A DNA stretch of 64,000 nt. Source: Chloroflexota bacterium (GTDB lineage: Bacteria; Chloroflexota; UBA6077; JACCZL01). The notes under the pieces were generated by a model, which had not been told where the DNA came from, made no database searches, and saw nothing but the letters and a program-made list of their open reading frames with translations. The stretch is taken from contig JADLFM010000165.1 in assembly GCA_020845495.1 (NCBI GenBank), forward strand, positions 62,001-126,000, read 5' to 3'. Shown one piece after another: positions 55,193-63,377 of the stretch. The position numbers were made by a program, and so were the translations under genes. How positions within the stretch are numbered: the first letter of the stretch is position 1; every line of letters begins with the position of its first letter.

Positions 55193-55579
55193 ATGGAGAT
55201 CAACAAGGATCTAATCGCCGCCTCCTCGACCCCGATCGTCCTGGCGATTCTGGCCGAGGGGGACAGCTACGGCTATGCCATCCTCAAGCGAGTGCGGGAG
55301 GTGTCTGGCGGGCGCATGGAGTGGACGGACGGGATGCTCTACCCCGTGCTGCATCGGCTCGAGCGGCTCGGCCACGTCGAGGCCCGATGGGAAGTAGCGG
55401 AGAGCGGCCGCCGGCGCAAGTACTACCGGATCACGCCCCCGGGCCGGGAGCAGCTCGCCGAGGAACGCAGGCAGTGGCAAGCGGTGGACGCGACGCTCCG
55501 GGGCATCTGGCCAGCGCTCTCCCTTTCCGCCCCGCCCAGCCACCCGGCGTCAACCGCGCCGAGTCCACAAGGAGCTTGA
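55193..55579 (+). CDS. PadR-family transcriptional regulator
   Basis: A 128-residue winged-helix repressor. The characteristic opening is NKDLIAASSTPIVLAILAEG then DSYGYAILKRVREVSGGRME (Y-G-Y/E-I motif), followed by GMLYPVLHRLERLGHVEARW and the wing RRKYYRITPPGREQLAEE. The short C-terminal region puts it in subfamily 2. It probably represses its own operon through the operator overlapping the promoter at 55102-55142, in response to an unknown ligand. The ATG at 55193 or the one 3 bases earlier may be used. Two membrane-protein genes follow closely. Confidence 0.93.
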   Translation: MEINKDLIAASSTPIVLAILAEGDSYGYAILKRVREVSGGRMEWTDGMLYPVLHRLERLGHVEARWEVAESGRRRKYYRITPPGREQLAEERRQWQAVDATLRGIWPALSLSAPPSHPASTAPSPQGA

Positions 55580-55614
55580 ACGCTGTCGACTCCAGGTCAC
55601 CCTCGGGAGGAGCA

Positions 55615-55998
55615 ATGAGGAAGTACGATACCGGGTACCGATTCGCCGCCGGCGTTGCGCTCGCGACAGCATTCATCCTCGTCTGGATGAGTCTCGGCGT
55701 TGGCGTCATCGGGGCTGACGGCGACCCCGCCAACGTACTGTACGGCGGGGTGCTCGCCGTTGGCTTCATCGGCGCCGTCATCGCGCGCTTCCGGCCGCGC
55801 GGAATGGCACGCGCGTTGTTCGCGACGGCAGTCGCTCAGGTGTTGGTCGCCGCGATCGCGCTGATCGCCGGGCTGGGCTACCCCGCGAGCCCGCCGCTGG
55901 AGATCGTGCTCCTGAATGGGCTGTTCGTCGGATCGGCGTTGATGTTTCGGTATGCCGCGCGGGAGCAGCTTCCTGCGGCGCCGAGGCGCGCGGGTTGA
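55615..55998 (+). CDS. Small four-helix membrane protein in PadR operon
   Basis: A 127-residue integral membrane protein with four predicted helices (FAAGVALATAFILVWMSLGV; NVLYGGVLAVGFIGAVIARF; ALFATAVAQVLVAAIALIAG; LEIVLLNGLFVGSALMFRYA). The ATG at 55615 has GGGAGG 4 nt upstream. Proteins of this kind commonly sit beside PadR regulators; their function is unknown. It starts 36 nt after padR stop and is followed by the permease-prefix protein. Confidence 0.85.
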   Translation: MRKYDTGYRFAAGVALATAFILVWMSLGVGVIGADGDPANVLYGGVLAVGFIGAVIARFRPRGMARALFATAVAQVLVAAIALIAGLGYPASPPLEIVLLNGLFVGSALMFRYAAREQLPAAPRRAG

Positions 55999-56036
55999 CC
56001 CCCGCGCCGGCCGCACTTCCGCAGAGAGGCTGAGCG

Positions 56037-57407
56037 ATGGCGTCTTCAGGTCACGTGGTGTCGCTCGAGCAGCAGATCGCCGGATGGCGGAGCTACCTCC
56101 GCCGCCGGCAGGCGATCCACTCCGTCGACGTAGCGGAGCTGGAAGACCACCTGCGCGAGCAGGTAGCGGTCCTGGTCGACGCGGGGCTCGCCACCGATGA
56201 AGCGTTCCTGGTGGCGGTGAAGCGGATAGGCAGCCTCGACGCCCTCTCACGGGAGTTCGCGCGTGAGCACTCGGACCGCCTCTGGAAGCAACTCGTCGTC
56301 ACCCCCGCCGATGCCGAGGAGCCGCGGGCCGCGGCGCAAACGGACGCCATCGTCGCCTTCGGTCTCGCGGTGGCGGCGGCGGTGCTCGTCAAAGTGCCCG
56401 CGCTCTTCGGCATCGACCTGGACCAGGACACCGACTTCTACGCCCGCAATCTGAGCCTCTTCGTACTGCCCCTCCTGACCGGCTATTTCGTCTGGAAACG
56501 GCGGCTCGGCACCGACACGCTCCGCTGGCTGGTTGTGGCGTTCGTCGCGGCGGTGGTCTTCGCCAACGTCTATCCGTTCGCCCCGAGCGGCTACACCGAG
56601 GTGCTCACGGCGCTGCACCTGCCGATTGCGCTCTGGCTCGTGGTCGGCATCGCGTACGCGGGCGGCCGCTGGCGCCAGGTGAGCGGCCGCATGGACTTCA
56701 TCCGCTTCTCGGGTGAGCTGTTCATCTATTACGTGCTGATGGCCCTCGGCGGCGGCGTCCTCACGGCGTTCATGGCGATGATCTTCCGGGCCATCGGGGT
56801 CGACGTCGAGCCCTTCTTCGTGTCGTGGCTGCTGCCGTGTGGAGCGGTGGGGGCTGTCCTGGTCGGCTCCTGGCTGGTGGAGGCCAAGCAGAGCGTGATC
56901 GAGAACATGGCGCCGGTGTTGACGCGCCTCTTCTCACCGCTATTCGCCGCCGTGCTGGTCACGTTCCTGGGAACCCTGGTCTGGACCGGACGCGGGGTCG
57001 ACATCGAGCGCAACCTGCTCATCGCGTTCGATCTGCTCCTTGTGGTGGTGCTGGGCCTGCTGCTCTATTCCAGCTCGGCCCGCGACCCCCAGTCGCCTCC
57101 TGACGTCTTCGATGTGGTGCAGGTCGTCCTGCTGATCAGTGCGCTCCTGGCCGATGCGGTAGCGCTGTGGGCCATCGCCGCGCGGCTCTCCGAGTTCGGC
57201 TTCAGCCCCAACCGCGTGGCCGCCCTGGGCGAGAACGTGATCCTTCTGATCAACCTGGCCTGGTCCGCCGTGCTGTACGTCCGTTTTGTGCGCGGGCGCG
57301 GATCGTTTGCGATCCTCGAACGGTGGCAGACTGATTACCTGTGGGTCTTTGCCGTCTGGGCGGCGATCGTCGTGATCGCCTTCCCGCCGGTGTTCGGTTA
57401 CATCTAA
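56037..57407 (+). CDS. Permease-prefix-domain multispan membrane protein
   Basis: A 456-residue membrane protein. Residues about 10-75 form a soluble helical domain (LEQQIAGWRSYLRRRQAIHS, LEDHLREQVAVLVDAGLATD, EAFLVAVKRIGSLDALSREF) like the permease prefix domain 1 that accompanies PadR regulators. The rest has about ten hydrophobic helices without transporter motifs I recognise. The operon with PadR suggests a membrane-stress or export role controlled by that regulator; the function is unknown. The ATG at 56037 follows GAGAGG and lies 39 nt after the previous stop. Confidence 0.85.
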   Translation: MASSGHVVSLEQQIAGWRSYLRRRQAIHSVDVAELEDHLREQVAVLVDAGLATDEAFLVAVKRIGSLDALSREFAREHSDRLWKQLVVTPADAEEPRAAAQTDAIVAFGLAVAAAVLVKVPALFGIDLDQDTDFYARNLSLFVLPLLTGYFVWKRRLGTDTLRWLVVAFVAAVVFANVYPFAPSGYTEVLTALHLPIALWLVVGIAYAGGRWRQVSGRMDFIRFSGELFIYYVLMALGGGVLTAFMAMIFRAIGVDVEPFFVSWLLPCGAVGAVLVGSWLVEAKQSVIENMAPVLTRLFSPLFAAVLVTFLGTLVWTGRGVDIERNLLIAFDLLLVVVLGLLLYSSSARDPQSPPDVFDVVQVVLLISALLADAVALWAIAARLSEFGFSPNRVAALGENVILLINLAWSAVLYVRFVRGRGSFAILERWQTDYLWVFAVWAAIVVIAFPPVFGYI

Positions 57408-57497
57408 TACCAATCCCGCTCGTCGGTGCCGCATTTGACGCCCCTGCTGCTCCTGGTGGGGAGCCGCAATTACGGCGCGGTCAGCAGCAGTTGGTAT
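57407..57497. repeat. Short element bounded by 7-bp inverted repeats
   Basis: ATACCAA at 57407-57413 and TTGGTAT at 57491-57497 face each other 77 bp apart, directly after the operon's stop codon. Such ends resemble those of small non-autonomous elements (MITE-like), but no target duplication could be confirmed. Confidence 0.4.
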
Positions 57498-57502
57498 AAG
57501 TA

Positions 57503-57542
57503 CCGTCCGCAATCACTCCCTTGCGGGTAAGCGTGCGGACGG
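57503..57542. repeat. Nine-bp inverted repeat with 22-base loop
   Basis: CCGTCCGCA at 57503-57511 pairs exactly with TGCGGACGG at 57534-57542. It lies between the membrane-protein operon and hicB, which converge, and could contribute to transcript ends. Confidence 0.6.
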
Positions 57543-57551
57543 CGCTGACGG

Positions 57552-57584
57552 CAGCGGAGCACGATCGCAGATCGTGCTTCGCTG
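57552..57584. terminator. Strong 15-bp hairpin between convergent genes
   Basis: CAGCGGAGCACGATC and its reverse complement (with one G-T pair) flank a GCA loop. It is the strongest stem in the spacer between the PadR operon and hicB and likely serves as a bidirectional terminator; no clear T run follows. An 18-bp-spaced CGCGCCCAAGAC repeat lies just to its right (57588-57617). Confidence 0.65.
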
Positions 57585-57674
57585 TCTCGCGCCCAAGACC
57601 TACTTCGCGCCCAAGACAAGGCTGAACGGACCCACAATCTTCCGCCAGTATAGAGTCGAGGTGCATGCAGCGAA

Positions 57675-58178
57675 CTACGGTACGGTCTGAAATCCCCTCG
57701 CCTTGTCGGCGGCGTCGCGTAATTCGGGCGGGCGGTGTGGCGCACCGACTGTCCGGGCAAGATCCTTGAGCCGCGCCGTAAGCCTGCTCTCGATATCCTG
57801 GAGGGTATGCTCGACCTGGGCCTGTGCGTCGCCGCGAGCGAGCAGATCCACGACATACTGGTTCAGGCTTACGCCCTGGCGCGCGGCGCCCTCGGCGAGC
57901 GCACGGTGGAGCGACTTCGGCAAGCGTACGTTGAACTTGCCGCTGTATTCCTCCGGATACGACGGTGGGGGGATCTCGTCCCCGTCTTCGTACGCCGCAG
58001 TCATCCAGGCTCGACGCGCATCCTCGGCCATCGCCGGGATTTCATCCAGCGTGTCTGCCTGACTCAGGCATCCGGGAAGGTCGGGGAAGACAATGACGTA
58101 CCCGCCGTCAGGATCGGCGAGGACCTGAAATGGGTATTCACGCGCAAGATACTCGTCCAGGCTTCGCTGCTGTACCAT
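57675..58178 (-). CDS. hicB: HicB-family antitoxin
   Basis: A 167-residue antitoxin of the HicAB type II system. The N-terminal partial RNase-H-like fold reads YPFQVLADPDGGYVIVFPDL, then PGCLSQADTLDEIPAMAEDA, the classic HicB pattern. The C-terminal ribbon-helix-helix DNA-binding part is FNVRLPKSLHRALAEGAARQ GVSLNQYVVD. HicB normally binds and neutralises HicA and represses the operon. The ATG at 58178 begins 4 nt after the stop of the broken hicA. The last 50 residues form an additional helix of unknown role. Promoter and dyad lie about 260 bp upstream. Confidence 0.9.
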   Translation of the reverse strand: MVQQRSLDEYLAREYPFQVLADPDGGYVIVFPDLPGCLSQADTLDEIPAMAEDARRAWMTAAYEDGDEIPPPSYPEEYSGKFNVRLPKSLHRALAEGAARQGVSLNQYVVDLLARGDAQAQVEHTLQDIESRLTARLKDLARTVGAPHRPPELRDAADKARGFQTVP

Positions 58179-58182
58179 GGCG

Positions 58183-58420
58183 CTATCCCTGATCGTCAAG
58201 ACCGAGCCGCTCGCACATCTGAATGAGGATGTATCGTTTTACTTCCTCCCCTTGACGGTTGGGACCGAAATGTGCCCCCACCTGGGCTTCGAGAACGTCA
58301 CGTGCTCGCCGTACGGTCTCATCTGCCAGCCGTTGCTTCGAGAACAAGCCGCACGTCGTCGAAATCCATCTCCGACGGGCGCGCACGCAACCTATCGGCT
58401 AACTTCCGGCGCCGATCCAC
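58183..58420 (-). pseudogene. hicA: hicA toxin gene broken by two single-base frameshifts
   Basis: Three frames together give a complete HicA-like mRNA interferase of about 80 residues. Frame one, from the GTG at 58420 (GAGGG 6 nt upstream), reads DRRRKLADRLRARPSEMDFD then DVRLVLEA. A one-base loss near 58334 shifts to NGWQMRPYGEHVTFSKPRWG then HISVPTVKGR. A second loss near 58245 shifts to EVKRYILIQMCERLGLDDQG, stopping at 58183. The usual GSHH region is GEH here, keeping one His. The TAG stop is 4 nt from hicB. Two indels in 240 bases mean either an inactivated toxin or assembly errors; raw reads would decide. Confidence 0.8.
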
Positions 58421-58435
58421 GCGCCACCCTCGTTC

Positions 58436-58468
58436 TAGTACTATATATGGTACTACCCGCTCTGGCAA
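58436..58468 (-). promoter_or_regulatory. hicAB promoter with overlapping dyad operator
   Basis: On the minus strand TTGCCA (58468-58463) and TATAGT (58445-58440) are 17 bp apart. The -10 lies inside an inverted repeat, TAGTAC and GTACTA separated by 8 bp (58436-58455), where HicB could bind and repress. Transcription would begin about 13 nt before the hicA GTG. Confidence 0.7.
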
Positions 58469-58547
58469 CAGAAAGATTTCACGATACATGGGCCAGGACG
58501 TCGAACCCGCTCTTCACGCGCCCCGGTCCGCCTCGCTCTGGCGCCCC

Positions 58548-60995
58548 TCAACTTGCAGGTTCGAGGCGGGTCTCGCCGGCCTGCGCCGCCGAGACGGCTG
58601 CGTCGCCGAAGGGCAGCGGGACATAGCGACCCTGTACCCACGGGTCGACCATGTCCGCGTAGTGAGGGCTACCGGGCTGCCCAGACTGACCGGTCGTCAA
58701 GATGACCGTCGCGCCGTCGAGATCCCCCATGTCGACGACGAGCCGGTACTCTGGCCCGGACGTCACAGCAAACGGCGCAGCGTGGCTGAACCCGTTGGCG
58801 TTGAGCACGACCGACGTGCCGGGTGTCTCGCGAGGTGCAGTCGCGAAGAGGCCATGGCTGCCGGGTCCGCCGTCGAGCGGGTGCGTGAACGACACCTGGT
58901 GGAGCGCGCCCCAGCGCCAGGCAGCCGAGTCCGGCCCAAGGTGACGCTCCAGGTCGGTCAGCGCCTCGGCGGCGGTCACGGCTACAAGCGCCGCCACGTT
59001 CGCCTCAGCCCCAAACCAGCCGATCGGACGCCCCTCGGCGAGCAGCCGCAACGCCAACCCCGAACCTGCCCCCAGTCCGATCAGGAAGCCGGACATGTCC
59101 TCAGGGAAGCGAGCGGCGATGACCCGCTGATGCCAGCGCTCCCAGAATGCCTCGAAGGCCGCTGCGCCGGCGCTATCGACCGTCATTCGGCCGTCCCAGC
59201 CGTCGAGCAGGCCGGCCAGCCGCCGGCTTGCCTCGCCGCCGTGAGCGCGCAAGACCTCGTGTAGGCGGGGTAGCAGGTGCCTCGCCCGAATCGACTGAGT
59301 GTCGTACTGGAACGTCCGCAGGTCGTCGGCTGTGAAACTGTCACCGCCCTCGAACACCTGGCGAAGGCGGGTGGCGCGGTAGCCCGGCGCCCACCAGCCG
59401 TAGAGCGGGACGGTCTGCTCGTCGGGGGCCACCGGCACGTTGTTCGCCGTGGCGACCCAGCCGCGCTCCGGGTCTTCGAGGCGGGGCAGGTCGTCGAATG
59501 GGATCGCGCCGGTCCACTGGTGGGCCGGGGCGTTGGCCGGGCGGAATCCGCGGGTCAGGTCGCCGTTGCCACGGATCGGGATGCTGCCGACCGCCTGCCA
59601 GCCGATATGGCCGTCGACGTCAGCGTAGACGAGGTTGAAGACTGGCAACTGCCAATGCGCGAGCGCCGCGCGGAAACCCGCCCAATCCTGCGCGCGGTTC
59701 ATGTCGAGCACCGCCTGAGTGTCGCCGAGCACCTCCTGGCCGACCCAGCGGAGGCTGAGGCCGGCCGGCGCGCCGGGACCATCGGGCGAGGCCGGCAGCG
59801 GAACAAGGTCGTCGACAAGCGGACCGCGCACCGTCGAACGGATCGTGACCGTTGCCGGCGGGCCGCCGCGAACGACGATCTCCTCGGTGCGCGTCTCGAG
59901 CGTCGCCCAGCCGTCGCCCTCGCGGTAACGGTCGGGATCAGTAGGGTCCAGCGTCTCGACGTACAGGTCGCGCGGACTGGCGACCAGATTGGTGATGCCC
60001 CAGGCAATACGGTCGTTGTGGCCAAACCAGACGTTCGGTGTGCCGGGATAGCCGGCTCCCGCGACGTCGTAGCCGGCGCCCTTCAGGTGAATCTGGTACA
60101 GCCCGGCCGGCAGCATGAAGGGCAGGTGCGGATCGCTGGCGAGCATCGCGTGGCCAGACGCCGAGCGGCCAGCCGCCACGGCCCAGTTGTTGCTGCCGCC
60201 GGCCGCATCACCGCCGCCGGTCGCATCACCGCCGCCGGTCGCGCCCAGGGCGATCGGCCGCCCGACGCCGCGGGCCTGTCTGGGGAGGATCGTCTCGTCT
60301 GGTGCCTCAGCAGTCAGGAAGTCGGCGGCCAGGTCTGGGCCGAGCACCCGTACCGCGGCCTCGGCGGCGGCCAGGTTCTCCAGCCGGCCGGTCAACTGCC
60401 AGAAGAACGCCCGCATCAGGGCGACCGAGTCGCGCGGCGTCCACGGCTCCGGCGCGTACTCGAGGATGTCGAACTCGATCGGGAGCGCCTGTTGGGTTCG
60501 ATCGATCCAGGCGTTGATGCCGGCCGTGAAGCCGTCCAGTGCGACTGCCGCCTCGTCCGACAGGGCCGCGGTCTCTCGATCCGCGATCGACCCGAAGCCG
60601 AGCCGACGATTGCGCCGATCCGATGGCAGCGCTGCTGACCCGAGCACTTCCGCGAGCCGGCCGAGCGCGCGGCGGCGGTAGTAGTCGATCTGCCAGAGCC
60701 GGTCCTGGGCCAGCGCGAAACCGTAGCCCACGAAGAGGTCGCGGGCGTCGCTAGCGTACACGTGGGCCGTCCCCCAGCGATCGCGGACGATCCGAACCGG
60801 CCCCTGCACGCCGGCCCGTATGGTCAGGTCGGGCGGCGGAAGCTTCGACGCCAGCAGGTTCGCCCGCGCAGTGTCGAACGCTTCGGGCGACAGGCCCACT
60901 CGCGCGGCGGCCTCTTCACGCGTCGTCTGGCCCCGCAGGACTCGAAGTAGTTCGTGGCGTAGTTCGCCGCCGCTCGTTCCGTTCGTCGCGCCCAT
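58548..60995 (-). CDS. Second penicillin-acylase-family Ntn hydrolase
   Basis: An 815-residue S45-family proenzyme, paralogous to the one at 42282-44885. The alpha chain has VRIVRDRWGTAHVYASDARD and VGYGFALAQDRLWQIDYYRR; the autocatalytic site is GGSNNWAVAAG near residue 266, followed by MLASDPHLPF. Late blocks NANGFSHAAPFAVTSGPEYR and GQSGQPGSPHYADMVD match the beta-chain end. Like its paralogue it has no signal peptide; residues about 10-46 are helical and HTH-like (RGQTTREEAAARVGLSPEAF). A short GGGDATGGGDA repeat precedes the cleavage site. The ATG at 60995 has AAGGGG upstream. Substrate unknown; cytosolic location is inferred. Confidence 0.9.
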   Translation of the reverse strand: MGATNGTSGGELRHELLRVLRGQTTREEAAARVGLSPEAFDTARANLLASKLPPPDLTIRAGVQGPVRIVRDRWGTAHVYASDARDLFVGYGFALAQDRLWQIDYYRRRALGRLAEVLGSAALPSDRRNRRLGFGSIADRETAALSDEAAVALDGFTAGINAWIDRTQQALPIEFDILEYAPEPWTPRDSVALMRAFFWQLTGRLENLAAAEAAVRVLGPDLAADFLTAEAPDETILPRQARGVGRPIALGATGGGDATGGGDAAGGSNNWAVAAGRSASGHAMLASDPHLPFMLPAGLYQIHLKGAGYDVAGAGYPGTPNVWFGHNDRIAWGITNLVASPRDLYVETLDPTDPDRYREGDGWATLETRTEEIVVRGGPPATVTIRSTVRGPLVDDLVPLPASPDGPGAPAGLSLRWVGQEVLGDTQAVLDMNRAQDWAGFRAALAHWQLPVFNLVYADVDGHIGWQAVGSIPIRGNGDLTRGFRPANAPAHQWTGAIPFDDLPRLEDPERGWVATANNVPVAPDEQTVPLYGWWAPGYRATRLRQVFEGGDSFTADDLRTFQYDTQSIRARHLLPRLHEVLRAHGGEASRRLAGLLDGWDGRMTVDSAGAAAFEAFWERWHQRVIAARFPEDMSGFLIGLGAGSGLALRLLAEGRPIGWFGAEANVAALVAVTAAEALTDLERHLGPDSAAWRWGALHQVSFTHPLDGGPGSHGLFATAPRETPGTSVVLNANGFSHAAPFAVTSGPEYRLVVDMGDLDGATVILTTGQSGQPGSPHYADMVDPWVQGRYVPLPFGDAAVSAAQAGETRLEPAS

Positions 60996-61099
60996 CGGTA
61001 TCGCCCCTTCGCCCTGCTCGTACAACCCTGTGCCTGTCGGACGGGCGCCGCCCCTCTACCCGGCGGTCGCCCCCGATTCTAGCGCGTGGCCGGAACGGG

Positions 61100-62794
61100 C
61101 TACGGCGCCGTGCGTTCGACCCGGAACACCATCGCGGCGCCCCCGCGGCCGGGTGCGATCCAGTCGTCGAGCAGAGGCAGGAGACGGAACCGCTCGGCGG
61201 CGCTTCGGGCCGTTCCACGTTCGAGGATCACCAGCCTATCGCCGCTCCCAAGGGCGGCTGGCAGGCTGTCCTCGACGGTGCGAATCGTGCGGGTTGGAAT
61301 GCCGCTGGCCGCGAGCAGGTAGCGGAGCGATTCGAGGGCGTTGCCGCCAGCGCCAACCTTCACCCCGGCGAGGTCTTCGTCGAGCAGGACAATCTCATCG
61401 TAGCGGCGAGCGTCGAAGATGGCGCGGAGAGCCAGCAGAAGGCCGTCTCCCGTCTGCCCGTCGGCGGCAACCTCGACGTAATAGGCACGGAGGCCGCTCA
61501 AGGGGACGAGCACAAGCCCTCCGAGCGCCACGCCGAGGCCGAGCCGGGCAAGGCTGCCACGCCGGGTCAGCAGCGGCGCGAGTGTCCCGACCGCTACCCC
61601 CGCCCCCACCATGCCGATCGCGACGATCGGCATCAGCGCCGGGCCAGCGAGCAGTGGATCCAGGGTGTCGTCGGCATAGGGCAGGAGCAGCAGGCCGGAG
61701 AGCGCGACCAGTGGCAGGAGCGGCCGCTCTCGGAGCAGCAGGACGAGCAGGCCAGCCCCGGCCAGGAGCAGGTACAGCCAGGCGAGCGGGGTGTCGACGA
61801 GCGAGGTGGCGACGAGCGGCCGTGTGGCCGGACCGACGATCTGGCCGGCGAGCAATTGCCAGAGCGTACCAAGCAGTGCGCTGAGAGCATCAGAGTAGGC
61901 CACATCCGATGGCAGGGCGGTGTCTGTGCCGGACCAGCGAACGGCCAGATCCTGCCAGAGCGTTGTGTCGCCGGCGAGCAGGCCAAGAAGCAGCGGCGCC
62001 GCTGCGCCGAGGATGGCGAGCGCCGCCGGCACCAACCAGCGGCCCCAGACCGCGCCTCGCCCGGCCAGCCAGCAAGCGAGCAGCAGCCCCGGTAGGAGTG
62101 TCAGCATCGCCGGGTGGGCCTGGATGGCAACGCCGATGAGCAGGCCAGCTGGCACCAGCCAGCGGCCGTCGCGCGTCCCGAAGGCGCGCTCCAGCGCGAA
62201 CAATCCACCCAGGAGGAAGCACGGCCCGAGACTGCTGGCACGGGCGGTGTGGCTGGTGAGTACCACGTGCGCAGCCGACGTCGCGAGCAACCCGCCGGCC
62301 ACCAGGCCGGCGAGGCGCGGGAGGAAGAACCGTTCCTCCAGACGGCGACGCCCGAGCGGCCGGCACAACTCGCGGGTCAGGAGGTACGTCAGAGGGGCGG
62401 AAGCCGCTGCCAGGATGGCGACGAGCAGGCGCGGGAGCCAGGGGCTTGGCCCGGCGAGCGCGAACAGGCCGCCGAAGACGATGCGCTGGAGGGCATCGGC
62501 GGCGGTGATGCCGGCGTCAGGCTGGAGGACAGCACCAGCGTTGGCAGCATCCAGAGCGCGAAGGAGCGAGGCGGCTTCGTCGGCCGGTGGCGGAATCGTC
62601 CAGAGGGACACCCAGCGAATCGCGAGCGCGACCAGCCAGAGGCCGGCCAACGCGGCGGCTTCCAGGCGTGTGCCATGAGTGCGCGCCCGAACGAAGGCCC
62701 GTACAGCCTCGGCGGTCGTCGCACGGCGAGCGCCAAGGTCGAGCCCTGGGGATGGTCCAACGGGGCGAGGCAGACGATAGTGGTCGGCAGCCAC
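61100..62794 (-). CDS. Glycosyltransferase-39-like membrane protein
   Basis: A 564-residue protein with about eleven membrane helices. After the first helix (LAGLWLVALAIRWVSLW) is an acidic motif (PPPADEAASLLRALDA) where PMT/ArnT-type polyprenyl-phosphate glycosyltransferases carry their catalytic Asp/Glu. Further helices and a long external loop follow, and a soluble C-terminal domain (YDEIVLLDEDLAGVKVGAGG) ends the protein. By analogy it transfers a sugar from a lipid carrier on the outer face of the membrane; target unknown. The ATG at 62794 is preceded by AGGAGGATCGCGTGGC-type context. It is on the same strand as the acylase homologue but 105 nt ahead of it. Confidence 0.78.
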   Translation of the reverse strand: MAADHYRLPRPVGPSPGLDLGARRATTAEAVRAFVRARTHGTRLEAAALAGLWLVALAIRWVSLWTIPPPADEAASLLRALDAANAGAVLQPDAGITAADALQRIVFGGLFALAGPSPWLPRLLVAILAAASAPLTYLLTRELCRPLGRRRLEERFFLPRLAGLVAGGLLATSAAHVVLTSHTARASSLGPCFLLGGLFALERAFGTRDGRWLVPAGLLIGVAIQAHPAMLTLLPGLLLACWLAGRGAVWGRWLVPAALAILGAAAPLLLGLLAGDTTLWQDLAVRWSGTDTALPSDVAYSDALSALLGTLWQLLAGQIVGPATRPLVATSLVDTPLAWLYLLLAGAGLLVLLLRERPLLPLVALSGLLLLPYADDTLDPLLAGPALMPIVAIGMVGAGVAVGTLAPLLTRRGSLARLGLGVALGGLVLVPLSGLRAYYVEVAADGQTGDGLLLALRAIFDARRYDEIVLLDEDLAGVKVGAGGNALESLRYLLAASGIPTRTIRTVEDSLPAALGSGDRLVILERGTARSAAERFRLLPLLDDWIAPGRGGAAMVFRVERTAP

Positions 62795-63193
62795 GCGATC
62801 CTCCTGCGATGACGAGGGTTACGGAGCGAAGACCGCCGCGGCGGTGGGGCGCGCACCCATCCGCCGCGGCGTCGGCCCTCACCGTACCAGCCAGATCGCG
62901 CCCCGGCGCGAGTCCGCGACGGCCCTGAGATACCGAGCAACGCGACCGTGACGAAGCTCGACAGAGGACACGACCAGGAGATCTCGTTTCGTCGAATCGA
63001 GCCAACCCCGCCGACTGAGGCCATGGCTCTGAACGAACGAACCGCTCTTGGGCACCCCGGCAACGATCGCCGGCAGGTGTCGAGAATAGGACGCCGGTTG
63101 GCAAAAGAGCCGGTCGAGCGACGGCTGCGCGCCCTCAGGCCACCGCGACGACGAGCGCACCCGAGAGCGCGTGCTCGGCACTGGTCGCCGGAG

Positions 63194-63254
63194 CAGCGGG
63201 GACCCCCTCGGGCAGCGCGGACCACCCGGGCAGCGGGGACCCCCTCGGGCAGCG
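63194..63254. repeat. 24-bp direct repeats, 37 bp apart
   Basis: CAGCGGGGACCCCCTCGGGC followed by AGCG occurs at 63194-63217 and again at 63231-63254 without mismatch; a weaker partial copy lies between them. They precede the operator dyad. Confidence 0.9.
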
Positions 63255-63267
63255 GCGAGGCTGGCGA

Positions 63268-63295
63268 GGCCGATAGTAATCGTTTACTATCGGCC
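63268..63295. promoter_or_regulatory. LacI-family-type operator dyad
   Basis: A perfect 12-bp inverted repeat (GGCCGATAGTAA) surrounds TCGT. Its core GTAATCGTTTAC closely follows the GTAAACGnTTAC pattern of LacI/PurR/CcpA-family sites, with the central CG. It lies 82 bp before the start of the peptide-binding lipoprotein gene, and is an AT-rich patch in GC-rich DNA. No LacI regulator gene is in the window. Confidence 0.65.
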
Positions 63296-63377
63296 ACCTG
63301 GGGGCACGGCGTGTCCTCGCCCGGCGGCGTAGCAGCCGGGCGTCGTCCGGCGAGTACGAGCGCCGGTGGAGGAGCAT

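Larger units (their letters stand above)
62795..63377. other. Divergent regulatory region with repeats and an operator
   Basis: About 580 bases between the membrane glycosyltransferase and the peptide-binding lipoprotein genes. It contains 24-bp direct repeats and a LacI-type dyad near its right end (63268-63295). No gene is supported. Confidence 0.6.

Noticed and set aside
58183..58386. 67-codon single-frame gene upstream of hicB
   Set aside because: Only its last part resembles HicA; the missing parts are found in the two other frames, so it is better described as a frameshifted hicA.
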